Positions 1 to 7,631 are shown, numbered from the stretch's first letter. The stretch: DNA of 8,639 nucleotides from CAZIWJ01 sp964542855 (GCA_964542855.1 CAZIWJ010000152.1:1-8639); one strand, 5' to 3'. Notes: a model not told the origin generated them from the letters alone. Program-made: numbers and translations.

Positions 1-807
1 AAACTGAAAGAATACGCCATAATGGGTGAGGAAAAGCTAAGTCCACTTGCCATTGAGCAACCTTCCCTTGAAAAGTTTCTGAAGTATATATTTGATCTGG
101 GCCTGAGTCCATCTTCACAGGCCCGTATCCTGGCAGGTATCAAACACTTTTACCGGTTTCTACTGGTGCAGGATATTATTTCGCACGATCCGGTATCATT
201 ACTGGAAGGGCCCAGGAAAATCCGAAAATTACCCGATACCCTGGAATTTACGGAAATAGAAAATATGCTTTCCGTGCTTAACCTGGAAAAGCCGGAAGGG
301 CTGAGAAACCGTGCCATGTTGGAAACATTATACAGTTGCGGGCTACGGGTTACTGAACTGGTTAATATGAAGTTGAATAACATCTACCAGGATATTGGCT
401 TCATTAAAATTCTTGGTAAAGGCGATAAAGAACGCCTGGTTCCCATTGGCAAGGAAGCACTCCATTACATTAACCGCTATTTGCGGGAAATTCGGAGCCA
501 GCAGAAAATAAAGCCGGGTTACGAAAACTATGTGTTCCTGAACAGAAGGGGGGCCATCTTAACCCGGATAATGATTTTTTATATAATCCGTGATGCTGCC
601 GAACTGGCGGGGATCCAAAAAAAAATTAGTCCGCATACCTTACGCCATTCTTTTGCCACTCATTTGGTTGAAGGCGGGGCCAACCTGCGGGCTGTTCAGG
701 ATATGCTCGGCCACGAAAGCATCATGACTACCGAAATATACACTCACCTTGATCGGGACTACCTGAAACAGGTTGTTACCGAGTGCCATCCGCTGGGTAA
801 AAAATGA
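1..807 (+). CDS. xerD: Tyrosine recombinase XerD, 5'-truncated by window edge
   Basis: Site-specific tyrosine recombinase that, with XerC, resolves chromosome dimers at dif during division; it acts on DNA in the cytoplasm. The reading frame is open from base 1. The residues before the ATG at 22 (LKEYAI) still fit the N-terminal core-binding (SAM-like) domain, so the true start lies upstream and roughly 30-40 residues are missing; the ATG at 22 is internal. Counting the codon at base 1 as residue 1, the catalytic set is complete: Arg116 (GLRVTEL), Lys140 (GKGDKER), His212 and Arg215 (HTLRH), His238 (GHES) and the nucleophile Tyr247 (IYTH). Their spacing is identical to E. coli XerD. The phrases KLPDTL, NRAMLETLYSCGLR and the ending THLDRDYL are typical of XerD. 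XerC is the main alternative; the overall similarity I recall is to Bacteroidota XerD. pyrD begins 44 bases downstream on the same strand. Confidence 0.93.
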   Translation, partial: KLKEYAIMGEEKLSPLAIEQPSLEKFLKYIFDLGLSPSSQARILAGIKHFYRFLLVQDIISHDPVSLLEGPRKIRKLPDTLEFTEIENMLSVLNLEKPEGLRNRAMLETLYSCGLRVTELVNMKLNNIYQDIGFIKILGKGDKERLVPIGKEALHYINRYLREIRSQQKIKPGYENYVFLNRRGAILTRIMIFYIIRDAAELAGIQKKISPHTLRHSFATHLVEGGANLRAVQDMLGHESIMTTEIYTHLDRDYLKQVVTECHPLGKK

Positions 808-851
808 ACTTTTCCCGGTGTTTTGTACCTTAACTCATGAAAGAATAAAGT

Positions 852-1889
852 ATGTATAAATCACTGGTCCGACCCCTCCTTTTTCAGTTAGCTCCCGAAC
901 AGGCACACCACTTTTCACTGCATGCCTTAAAGCTGGCCTGTTCAGTTCCGGGTATTCATTTACTACTCCGGGAGTTATTTGAATTAAAGCACCCAGAACT
1001 TAAGCGTGAGGTTGCCGGTATTACTTTTCCCAACCCGGTTGGCCTGGCTGCCGGCTTCGATAAAAATGCTGAATGCTACCGCGAATTGTTTGCTTTTGGT
1101 TTTGGCTTTATTGAAGTGGGCACAGTAACGCCATTGCCTCAGCCCGGGAATCCGCAACCCAGGTTATTTCGCCTGCCGCACGATCAATCGCTGGTTAACC
1201 GTTTAGGGTTTAATAACCACGGGCTCGATGCCGTGGTAAAGAATTTGAAAAATCGTAACCCGGGAATGATAATCGGGGGAAACATTGGGAAAAATAAAGA
1301 TACCCCAAACCAGAAAGCAAGCGATGACTACGTAAAAGGATTTGAGGCACTTTACGACGTGGTCGATTATTTTACCATCAACGTCAGCTCTCCTAATACT
1401 CCGAACCTAAGAGAACTACAGGAGAAAGTACCGCTTACCTCGCTGTTACAGGCTGTTCAGCGTAAAAACGTAAGCAACAAGCCCATTTTCCTGAAAATAG
1501 CCCCTGATATTACCCAGCCCCAGTTAGAAGATATAGCTGAAATTGTGGAAACAACCGATATCCACGGCCTGGTAGCCACCAATACCACCATTGAGCGGAA
1601 AAACATGGTTACCCCTGCAGGGAAGGTTAAAGAAATTGGTGCCGGAGGGTTGAGCGGTAAAGCCCTTCGCTCCCGCGCTACTGAAACCATCCGGAACTTA
1701 CGCAAGGTTTTACCGCCCGACTTTCCGATTATTGGGGTAGGAGGGATCTTCACTCCGGAAGATGCCCTGGAAAAAATGGAGGCCGGGGCAAGCCTGATAC
1801 AGCTTTACACCGGGTTTGTGTACGAAGGGCCTTCTATTGTTAATAAAATTAACTCGGGTATTCTCTCACAACAAAAGGTCACTAATTAA
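852..1889 (+). CDS. pyrD: Dihydroorotate dehydrogenase (quinone), class 2
   Basis: Oxidises dihydroorotate to orotate in pyrimidine synthesis, passing electrons through FMN to a membrane quinone (probably menaquinone in this group). At 345 residues it has the usual class 2 length. Residues 1-45 form the N-terminal helical extension that docks on the inner membrane and binds quinone. The (beta/alpha)8 barrel follows with AAGFDKN (66-72), VGTVTP with PGNPQPRLFRLP (89-109) and NRLGFNN (116-122). The active-site loop NVSSPNTPNLR (177-187) carries the class 2 catalytic base Ser180; class 1 enzymes use Cys. FMN phosphate-binding segments GVGGI (295-299) and QLYTGF (317-322) are present. The start is the first ATG giving the canonical N-terminus; upstream there is only a purine-rich stretch (gaaagaataaag). 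The stop overlaps the rsmE start by one base (TAATG), so the two are probably translated together. Confidence 0.96.
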   Translation: MYKSLVRPLLFQLAPEQAHHFSLHALKLACSVPGIHLLLRELFELKHPELKREVAGITFPNPVGLAAGFDKNAECYRELFAFGFGFIEVGTVTPLPQPGNPQPRLFRLPHDQSLVNRLGFNNHGLDAVVKNLKNRNPGMIIGGNIGKNKDTPNQKASDDYVKGFEALYDVVDYFTINVSSPNTPNLRELQEKVPLTSLLQAVQRKNVSNKPIFLKIAPDITQPQLEDIAEIVETTDIHGLVATNTTIERKNMVTPAGKVKEIGAGGLSGKALRSRATETIRNLRKVLPPDFPIIGVGGIFTPEDALEKMEAGASLIQLYTGFVYEGPSIVNKINSGILSQQKVTN

Positions 1890-2605
1890 TGGAGCTCTTT
1901 TACCAGGAGTCATTTCAACCCGAACAACCTACCCTCGATAAGGACGAAAGCCGGCACTTGGTAAAAGTATTGCGCAAAACGGCAGGCGACCAGTTGTTAA
2001 TTACCGACGGTAAAGGAAACCGGTATCTCACCGCTATCCGGGAGGCCAGTGCTTCAAAATGCAAACTGCATATCATTGAACACGACTTTATTCCTGTCGA
2101 CGAGCCTCCTCTTCACCTTGCCCTTGCCCCAACCAAAAATATTGACCGCACCGAGTGGTTTGTAGAAAAGGCGGTTGAAATCGGTATTCAAAAAATTACG
2201 TTCATTCTATGCGACCGATCAGAAAGAAAAAAGATTAACCTGGAAAGGCTGCGGCGTAAAGCGGTGGCTGCCATGAAGCAATCGTATAAGTGGCATCTTG
2301 CCCAGCTTATTGGCTTGCTGAATTTTTCCGACTTTCTCAAATCAGTAAAAGAGCCATCCGGCTGCCGGTATATCGCTGTAACCCATACTGATCCGTCAAA
2401 CCACCTGCTTAGGGTAATGAAAGCCAATAAACCCGGGGTAGTGGTAGTGGGGCCGGAGGGCGACTTTAGTGAAAAAGAAGTGAATTTAGCCTACCATTCA
2501 GGTTTTAGCCCGGTTAGCCTAAGCAATCACCGGTTACGTACCGAGACTGCAGGGGTAATTGGCTGTCATTTAATGAATTTAAAAAAAGAGGTTGATAAAT
2601 TCTGA
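1889..2605 (+). CDS. rsmE: 16S rRNA (uracil-1498-N3)-methyltransferase RsmE
   Basis: SAM-dependent methyltransferase of the SPOUT (trefoil-knot) superfamily that methylates N3 of U1498 in 16S rRNA on the assembled 30S subunit. At 238 residues the length is normal. The N-terminal PUA-like RNA-binding region shows SRHLVKVLRK (21-30) followed by GDQLLITDGKG. The knot domain has EKAVEIGI (93-100), the SAM-site loop VGPEGDFS (187-194) and the C-terminal signature LRTETAG (216-222). The textbook GPEGGF motif is GPEGDF here, a substitution I recall from Bacteroidota homologues and do not read as loss of function. The gene starts inside the pyrD stop codon; no separate ribosome site is visible, which favours translational coupling. 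The 62 bases after it lead to the protease gene without an obvious terminator. Confidence 0.94.
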   Translation: MELFYQESFQPEQPTLDKDESRHLVKVLRKTAGDQLLITDGKGNRYLTAIREASASKCKLHIIEHDFIPVDEPPLHLALAPTKNIDRTEWFVEKAVEIGIQKITFILCDRSERKKINLERLRRKAVAAMKQSYKWHLAQLIGLLNFSDFLKSVKEPSGCRYIAVTHTDPSNHLLRVMKANKPGVVVVGPEGDFSEKEVNLAYHSGFSPVSLSNHRLRTETAGVIGCHLMNLKKEVDKF

Positions 2606-2667
2606 TTATTCAATAAATAGCGCTTTTTTCTGTATATTGTACGCCAAATTAATGGTAAAGTACATTT

Positions 2668-4272
2668 ATGCAAACGCTCTACCTGGCTGCTTTTTTGGCA
2701 ATTCTTCCTTTTTCCCTGTTAGCCCAGTCTGCATCCCATCCGGATTCCTCTTCCAGTATTCCACAGGATTGGTACCACCTCGACCCGTATTTAGATGGTA
2801 AACCCGGAACAAGTACAAATCGGGCGTACGAAGAACTACTTAAAAACCGGGTGGGAAAAAAGGTGGTAGTGGCGGTTATTGATTCTGGTGTTGATCCTAA
2901 CCACGAAGATCTCCGATCAGTCATGTGGATTAATAAGGATGAAATTGCCGGAAATAACATCGACGACGACAAGAACGGTTATATTGATGACCTGCATGGC
3001 TGGAATTTCCTGGGTAATGAATCGGGAGTTAACCTAATTCACGACACTTACGAAATTACCCGGCTGTACAGCGAATTATTGCAAAAGCATGAAGTTGACA
3101 AACTGAACCGGAAGGAAAAAAAGAAGTTTGAGGCAATAAAAGACGATTTTAACGCTAAACTCGATGAATTAAAACAGCAACAGGCCAACATTACTTACTT
3201 TGCCAGGGAATATGAACGCGCCCACCAACTGTTTACTGCTTACCTCAACACAGACGTGGTAAATGCTTCACTAATTAAATCAATAGATTCCCCGGATGAT
3301 AAGCTCACCCGGCTTAAGAATTTATGGCTTTATGCGCACGAAAAAGGTTTAAACCTGGAAAAATTTAACGAACTGAAGCGTCATTTTCACGAGCAATTGT
3401 CGTATAATTTTAATGTAAAAAACAACCAGAGAGATTCGATTATCGGCAAAGTTAAACCGGGGCAGCGCTTTTACGGCAATAATGACGTACAGGGAAATGA
3501 CGCTGTTCACGGATCGCACGTGGCAGGCATCATAGCGGCCAAGAGAAACAATGGCCTGGGTATTGATGGAATTACCGACCAGGTGAAAATCATGGCCCTG
3601 CGCGTGGTACCTAACGGAGACGAGCGCGACATTGATGTAGCCAACGCCATTTATTATGCGGTAGATAACGGTGCCAGGATAATTAATATGAGCTTTGGGA
3701 AAACCTATTCGCCCAACCGTAAACTGGTTCAGGAAGCGATAAGTTACGCGCAGGAAGCCGGCGTATTAATGGTGCATGCGGCCGGAAATGAGGGAAAAGA
3801 CCTTGACGACGAAGAAAACTATCCGAACCGCTACTACTCCCGTAATAAAGCAGTAGCCAACTGGATCGAGGTTGGTGCCAGTTCCTGGAAATCGGACCAG
3901 GGCCTACCTGCGGCTTTCAGCAACTACGGGGCTGATGAGGTTGATGTTTTTGCGCCGGGGGTTGATATCCGTTCATCCGTTCCGGGTGGATACGATACTA
4001 AAAGTGGAACCAGCATGGCTGCCCCGGTAACTACCGGCATTGCTGCACTGTTGCTATCTTATTTTCCTGAGTTAACCGCTGAGGAAGTAAAGGATATTAT
4101 TTTAACCAGCGCATTTACTTATCAATCTCAGCGGGTTAATAAGCCGGGAAATCAGTCGAAAACATCTTTTGGGAAATTAAGCCGCACCGGATCGGTGGTA
4201 AATACCTATGCGGCTGTGAAAATGGCCCTACAGATGCAGGGCAACGTATTGGAGGTGACTGAACAACAGTAA
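2668..4272 (+). CDS. Secreted subtilisin-family (S8) serine protease with long insertion
   Basis: Exported serine endopeptidase of MEROPS family S8; the substrate cannot be read from sequence. Residues 1-20 form a signal peptide (hydrophobic LYLAAFLAILPFSLLA, likely cleaved near Ala19-Gln20). The catalytic triad is complete: Asp72 (AVIDSGVD), His281 (HGSHVAG, with Ser where most members have Thr) and Ser449 (GTSMAAP). Asn374 in AAGNEG is the oxyanion residue. Between Asp72 and His281 lie an Asp/Asn-rich loop (97-108, DDDKNGYIDD core) that looks like a calcium-binding loop, then a charged, helix-prone insertion at about 122-265. Subtilisin has only about 30 residues between the two. This layout is familiar from Bacteroidota subtilases. 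There is no clear inhibitor-type propeptide and no evident type IX secretion C-terminal domain, so the final location (periplasm or outside) is open. A weak possible -7 element (tatattgt, 2633-2640) precedes it. Confidence 0.92.
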   Translation: MQTLYLAAFLAILPFSLLAQSASHPDSSSSIPQDWYHLDPYLDGKPGTSTNRAYEELLKNRVGKKVVVAVIDSGVDPNHEDLRSVMWINKDEIAGNNIDDDKNGYIDDLHGWNFLGNESGVNLIHDTYEITRLYSELLQKHEVDKLNRKEKKKFEAIKDDFNAKLDELKQQQANITYFAREYERAHQLFTAYLNTDVVNASLIKSIDSPDDKLTRLKNLWLYAHEKGLNLEKFNELKRHFHEQLSYNFNVKNNQRDSIIGKVKPGQRFYGNNDVQGNDAVHGSHVAGIIAAKRNNGLGIDGITDQVKIMALRVVPNGDERDIDVANAIYYAVDNGARIINMSFGKTYSPNRKLVQEAISYAQEAGVLMVHAAGNEGKDLDDEENYPNRYYSRNKAVANWIEVGASSWKSDQGLPAAFSNYGADEVDVFAPGVDIRSSVPGGYDTKSGTSMAAPVTTGIAALLLSYFPELTAEEVKDIILTSAFTYQSQRVNKPGNQSKTSFGKLSRTGSVVNTYAAVKMALQMQGNVLEVTEQQ

Positions 4273-4282
4273 AAAAGCAAGT

Positions 4283-5062
4283 TTAATTACCTTTGAATTT
4301 CGGCGGTCGTTTTTCCATGAAAGCCCGCATGCCTTCCTCATGATCAGCCGTTTGGCTGGCTTTATCCTGGTAATTAGCTTCCAGTTCCAGGGCATCATTT
4401 AACGTAAGCGCTGGAGTTTGATTCAGCATTTCCTTGATGTAGCCGATAACCCGGGTTGGCGCGTTGCGGTAATGTAACAGGTACTCATCAACCACTTTAT
4501 CGAGGTCCTGATCAGCAGCTACCCGGTTAACCAGGCCCAGTTCCAAAGCTTCCCGGGCAGTGATTTTGCGCCCGGTAGTAGCCAGTTCAAATGCATGAAC
4601 CCTGCTGGTAAGGCGAGGGAGGAAGAAAGAAGATCCACAATCGGGTACCAGGCCAATACCAACAAATAATTCAGCAAGCGTAGCCGATTCAGTGGCGATG
4701 ATCAGATCACAGGCAAGGGCCAGCGAACATCCTGCCCCGGCTGCCACTCCATTGAGTTTACAAACAATAGGTTTAGGCAGCGTTCGCATGTAGCTGATTA
4801 ACGGGTTGTAATATTGCCGAATGGCTTCGCCGTAACTATCTTTAGTTTCTTCAGCGGCTGCTTTCAGGTCCTGACCCGAACAAAAAGCTTTCCCTTCCCC
4901 CGTAAGCACAATTACCCGGATGTTTTCATCAGAAGCTGCTGCAGAAAGTGCTGAAAACAATTCCTTTTTAAGCGGATTGTTCAGGGCGTTGTAGACCTCC
5001 GGGCGATTGAGCGAAATTGTGGCAACCCCTTTTTCTTCTAAATATTTAAGATGCTGATACAT
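4283..5062 (-). CDS. Crotonase-fold enoyl-CoA hydratase/isomerase, PaaG-like
   Basis: Acyl-CoA enzyme of the crotonase superfamily, 259 residues, cytoplasmic. The oxyanion-hole segments are present: FCSGQDL (60-66) and GVAAGAG (105-111). The two glutamates of classical enoyl-CoA hydratase are absent: the first position is Ser113 (GCSLAL) and the second aligns with Phe133. Instead Asp141 follows the proline in GLVPDCGSS, where PaaG (1,2-epoxyphenylacetyl-CoA isomerase) has its catalytic Asp and delta3-delta2 enoyl-CoA isomerases have an acid. The ending EKRPPKFKG also resembles PaaG. This favours double-bond isomerisation or a PaaG-type reaction over simple hydration, but no other paa genes are in view, so I give no symbol. 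It follows the aminotransferase gene by 12 bases in a probable two-gene operon, and converges on the protease gene. Confidence 0.88.
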   Translation of the reverse strand: MYQHLKYLEEKGVATISLNRPEVYNALNNPLKKELFSALSAAASDENIRVIVLTGEGKAFCSGQDLKAAAEETKDSYGEAIRQYYNPLISYMRTLPKPIVCKLNGVAAGAGCSLALACDLIIATESATLAELFVGIGLVPDCGSSFFLPRLTSRVHAFELATTGRKITAREALELGLVNRVAADQDLDKVVDEYLLHYRNAPTRVIGYIKEMLNQTPALTLNDALELEANYQDKASQTADHEEGMRAFMEKRPPKFKGN

Positions 5063-5074
5063 AAATCGAATAGT

Positions 5075-6388
5075 TTAAATTGGTCCATCTGAGCATTCCA
5101 GGATGGCCTCCCTGATTTTAGTAAATGTTTCAATTAGCAAATCTTCGTTTTCTTCCAACAGGGTTACCCTAAACCCTTCCAAATTGGAGCAGAACGAAGA
5201 AAGGGGTACCACACAAACTCCCTTGCTGGCCAGGAGGTAATAAACAAATTGTTTATCGGCAGGCATACTGGGCTCTTCTTTCATCCAGCGTTCGAACACA
5301 TCGCGAACGTGAGCGTTTAGCATAAATACTGGAGGTTTCCTTCTCAGCGTTCCTTTCCGGAAAATAATGGTATTGTAAAAAGCCCCATAAGTTTTATTGA
5401 AACGAATTCCCGGTACGTCAGATAGTAAATTGGCAATAATTTCACTTCTCTTTCCAATTTTACGATTCCTTTCTACCCGGTAATTATCGTATCGGGGATC
5501 AGACATAATTTTCGGAATCGCCAGCTGGGGCATTTTTGTTGAGCAAACTTCAATCATTTTAGCATCTTCTAACGCTTTGCAATACCGGTTAAAATCGTCG
5601 TCTGCCTCGCGGTTATAAAATTCTACCCAACCACAACGAGCCCCAGGCCAGGGCAATTCCTTGGAAATACCCCTGAGGGCCAGGGCCGGTATCCGGCCAA
5701 TTAACTGGCTAATTGGATGGGCAACTGCCCCGTTGTAAGTAACGTTAAGGTAAATTTCATCTGCAATAATAAAAAGATCGAACTCACGGGCAATATTCAC
5801 CATCTGGTGCAGTATTTCCAGTGGGTATACCATACCGGTAGGATTATCCGGGTTAATAATTAAAATACCCACAATAGCCGGGTTATATTTTATCTTATTG
5901 TACAGGTCTTCCATATCCGGGTACCAGTGATTTTCCGGATCAAGTTTGTAGGTAACCGGATGGTGAGAAGCATGAGTTGCCTCGGCCGACGAGTGAGTAG
6001 AATAAGAGGGTGATGGGCCGATGATCCGTGAAGTGGGGTGAATATACTGGTAAACCTTGCTTATGGCATCGCCCAGTCCGTTAAAAAAAAGGATGTCATC
6101 CTCAGTAATCTGGCAGCCTCCGCGTTCGTTCGTTTGGCGGGCCAGGAACTGCCGGGTTTCCGGCACCCCCCGTGAATCGCAGTAACCGTATACATCATTT
6201 TCTTTTACCAGTTCGGCAATAATTTTCTTCATCCAGTGAGGTAATACAGCGTTTTTCTGAATGGGATCACCAATATTTTCCCAAAGTATTTCGTGGCCCA
6301 GCCGTTGTAGTTCGTTAGCCTTTTTAACGATGCCCCGGATTTCGTAACTCAATTCACTGGCTCCGGAAGTGAGAAGTTGCTGCCTCAT
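5075..6388 (-). CDS. Class I/II pyridoxal-phosphate aminotransferase
   Basis: Fold-type I PLP enzyme, 437 residues, cytoplasmic, transferring an amino group between an amino acid and a 2-oxo acid. Key residues are visible: the Schiff-base Lys243 (GISKELPWPGARCGW), Asn182 in INPDNPTG, Asp210 and Tyr213 in ADEIYLN (binding the pyridine nitrogen and O3'), Arg251 for the phosphate and Arg407 (EGFRVTLLEE) for the substrate carboxylate. An N-terminal ENIGDP (37-42) matches the usual substrate-gate segment. The GISKELPWPGARCGW wording and the somewhat long C-terminal half (insert around 350-380) are not those of AspC or HisC; I recall close relatives annotated only as generic aminotransferases in Bacteroidota. 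The substrate is unknown; aromatic, alanine or aspartate-type specificities are all possible. It is the first gene of a minus-strand pair with the crotonase enzyme. Confidence 0.9.
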   Translation of the reverse strand: MRQQLLTSGASELSYEIRGIVKKANELQRLGHEILWENIGDPIQKNAVLPHWMKKIIAELVKENDVYGYCDSRGVPETRQFLARQTNERGGCQITEDDILFFNGLGDAISKVYQYIHPTSRIIGPSPSYSTHSSAEATHASHHPVTYKLDPENHWYPDMEDLYNKIKYNPAIVGILIINPDNPTGMVYPLEILHQMVNIAREFDLFIIADEIYLNVTYNGAVAHPISQLIGRIPALALRGISKELPWPGARCGWVEFYNREADDDFNRYCKALEDAKMIEVCSTKMPQLAIPKIMSDPRYDNYRVERNRKIGKRSEIIANLLSDVPGIRFNKTYGAFYNTIIFRKGTLRRKPPVFMLNAHVRDVFERWMKEEPSMPADKQFVYYLLASKGVCVVPLSSFCSNLEGFRVTLLEENEDLLIETFTKIREAILECSDGPI

Positions 6389-6478
6389 TTTTCTTCAATG
6401 ATCATGTGCGTAAATGCTGCTTTTTTTCTTTAAAAACAAAGCATGATATTTGTTTGTACTAATAGGTACCCATGCTCC

Positions 6479-6497
6479 CGGTTGGGAACCGTTTTTT
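6479..6497 (+). terminator. Possible small hairpin with T-run
   Basis: A five-base stem CGGTT / AACCG around a GGG loop is followed directly by six T. Read on the plus strand this looks like a weak intrinsic terminator or attenuator, about 75 bases before the M42 peptidase start. The stem is short, so it may be chance. If real it could end antisense transcription from upstream or act in the M42 leader. Confidence 0.25.
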
Positions 6498-6513
6498 AGA
6501 AACATGATTTACA

Positions 6514-6530
6514 AGGTAGTACGGCTACCT
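6514..6530. other. Short stem-loop or inverted repeat in the spacer
   Basis: The sequence AGGTAG, five loop bases and CTACCT form a perfect six-base inverted repeat about 42 bases upstream of the M42 peptidase start. It could be an operator half-site pair or a leader hairpin. Nothing else supports a function. Confidence 0.25.
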
Positions 6531-6572
6531 AAACAATACTAGTAGAATTATTTAATTTACCCTACATAATAT

Positions 6573-7631
6573 ATGAGTATCAACGTAGAGCTTTTAAAAG
6601 CAATTTGTAAAACCCCCGGTGCGCCCGGTTACGAGTCGAGGATCAGAAAACAGGTGGCCAGCGAAATTGAAGGCCTGGTTAACGAAATCACCATCGATAA
6701 TATGGGTAGCATTATAGCCACCAGGAAAAGTAAGAACCCGGATGCTAAAAAAGTAATGATTACGGCCCATATGGACGAAATCAGCTTTATTGTTACCCAC
6801 ATCGACGATAACGGGTTTATCCGTTTTCATACGCTGGGCGGATTCGACCCGAAAACTCTTACGGCCCAGCGGGTGCTGGTACACGGTAAAAAAGATGTAA
6901 TTGGGGTTATGGGAACCAAGCCCATCCATGTGATGTCGCCGGAAGAGCGCAATAAAATGCCCAAAATAAAAGACTACTTCATCGATCTTGGAATGACTAA
7001 GGAAGCGGTAATGGAAGTGGTCAGCGTTGGCGATACCATTACCCGGGAAAGGGAGTTAATTGAAATGGGCGATTGCGTAAACAGCAAGTCGCTCGACAAC
7101 CGGGTTAGTGTATTTATTCTGATTGAGGCCCTGAAAGAATTAAAAGATAAAGAACTACCGGTTGATGTTGTCGCCGCATTCACTGTGCAGGAAGAAGTAG
7201 GTATCCGGGGTGCGAATGTGGCTTCCCACCAGGTTAATCCCGATTTTGGTATTAACCTCGACGTTACTGTAGCATTTGATACTCCCGGTGCGCCCGGACA
7301 CGAAAAAATTACTGAACTGGGTAAAGGTGCAGCCATTAAAATTATGGATGGGTCTACCATTTGCGATTACCGCATGGTTGATTACCTGAAAGAAATTGCC
7401 AACCGGCACAGCATCGACTGGCAGCCCGAAATTTTAACGGCGGGAGGTACTGATACGGCAGGTTTGCAGCGCATGGGCAAAAATGGTTCAATTGCTGGTG
7501 GAATATCTATTCCTACCCGCAACCTGCACCAGGTTATTGAAATGGCCCATAAAGAGGATATAGATCGTTGCATTAAGTTGCTGGCCCGGTCGGTTGAAGC
7601 ATTGAACGAATACGAATGGGGTCATCGGTAG
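6573..7631 (+). CDS. M42 family metallo-aminopeptidase (TET/glutamyl aminopeptidase type)
   Basis: Cytoplasmic metallopeptidase, 352 residues, that removes N-terminal residues from short peptides; family members assemble into 12-subunit tetrahedral shells. All expected di-metal and catalytic residues are seen: His66 and Asp68 (TAHMDEI), bridging Asp175 (SLDNR), the general-base pair Glu207-Glu208 (QEEVG), Asp230 (LDVT) and His319 (NLHQV). The N-terminus LLKAICKTPGAPGYE is typical. The PDZ-like dimerisation domain falls roughly between residues 72 and 165, as in the family. The last ligand sits in NLHQVIEM rather than the more usual HxPxE wording, a mild variant. An M42 cellulase-type annotation is a known misnomer for this family. 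Its TAG stop is immediately followed by the ATG of the Rieske gene, so the two form an operon. There is no clear Shine-Dalgarno sequence; the leader is A+T-rich. Confidence 0.94.
   Translation: MSINVELLKAICKTPGAPGYESRIRKQVASEIEGLVNEITIDNMGSIIATRKSKNPDAKKVMITAHMDEISFIVTHIDDNGFIRFHTLGGFDPKTLTAQRVLVHGKKDVIGVMGTKPIHVMSPEERNKMPKIKDYFIDLGMTKEAVMEVVSVGDTITRERELIEMGDCVNSKSLDNRVSVFILIEALKELKDKELPVDVVAAFTVQEEVGIRGANVASHQVNPDFGINLDVTVAFDTPGAPGHEKITELGKGAAIKIMDGSTICDYRMVDYLKEIANRHSIDWQPEILTAGGTDTAGLQRMGKNGSIAGGISIPTRNLHQVIEMAHKEDIDRCIKLLARSVEALNEYEWGHR

Larger units (their letters stand above)
6389..6572. promoter_or_regulatory. Divergent intergenic spacer holding both promoters
   Basis: This 184-base A+T-rich spacer lies between the start codons of the minus-strand aminotransferase and the plus-strand M42 peptidase, so it must contain the promoters for both unless transcription enters from afar. 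I could not pick out convincing Bacteroidota -33/-7 elements (TTTG and TAnnTTTG); taatttac at about 6553-6560 is only a partial match for the plus direction. The spacer contains an 8-base palindrome ATGATCAT (6398-6405) just before the aminotransferase start, a TACTAGTA palindrome (6537-6544) and two small hairpins listed separately. The promoter role is inferred from gene orientation. Confidence 0.55.

Noticed and set aside
187..194. Possible binding or recombination sites such as dif near xerD
   Set aside because: No 28-base dif-like inverted repeat is visible anywhere in the window, and dif is normally far from xerD.
1..807. XerD-like recombinase as a sign of an integron, phage or genomic island
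   Set aside because: It has the wording and residue spacing of housekeeping XerD and sits beside pyrD and rsmE; no att repeats or cargo genes are seen.
2592..2801. A 69-residue plus-strand reading frame spanning the rsmE-protease junction
   Set aside because: It overlaps the protease signal peptide in another frame, has no recognisable domain and looks like a shadow frame.
6613..7302. Near-identical 14-base segment (cccggtgcgcccgg) occurring twice in the M42 gene, both coding PGAPG
   Set aside because: Both copies fall in family-conserved places (TPG near the N-terminus and DTPG after the Asp ligand); the base identity is probably due to shared codon choice, not a mobile or regulatory repeat.
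6974..7360. A 128-residue minus-strand frame inside the M42 peptidase gene (also others at 6594-6929 and 7155-7409)
   Set aside because: These are antisense shadows of a gene with complete catalytic residues; their translations are low-complexity and match no family I know.
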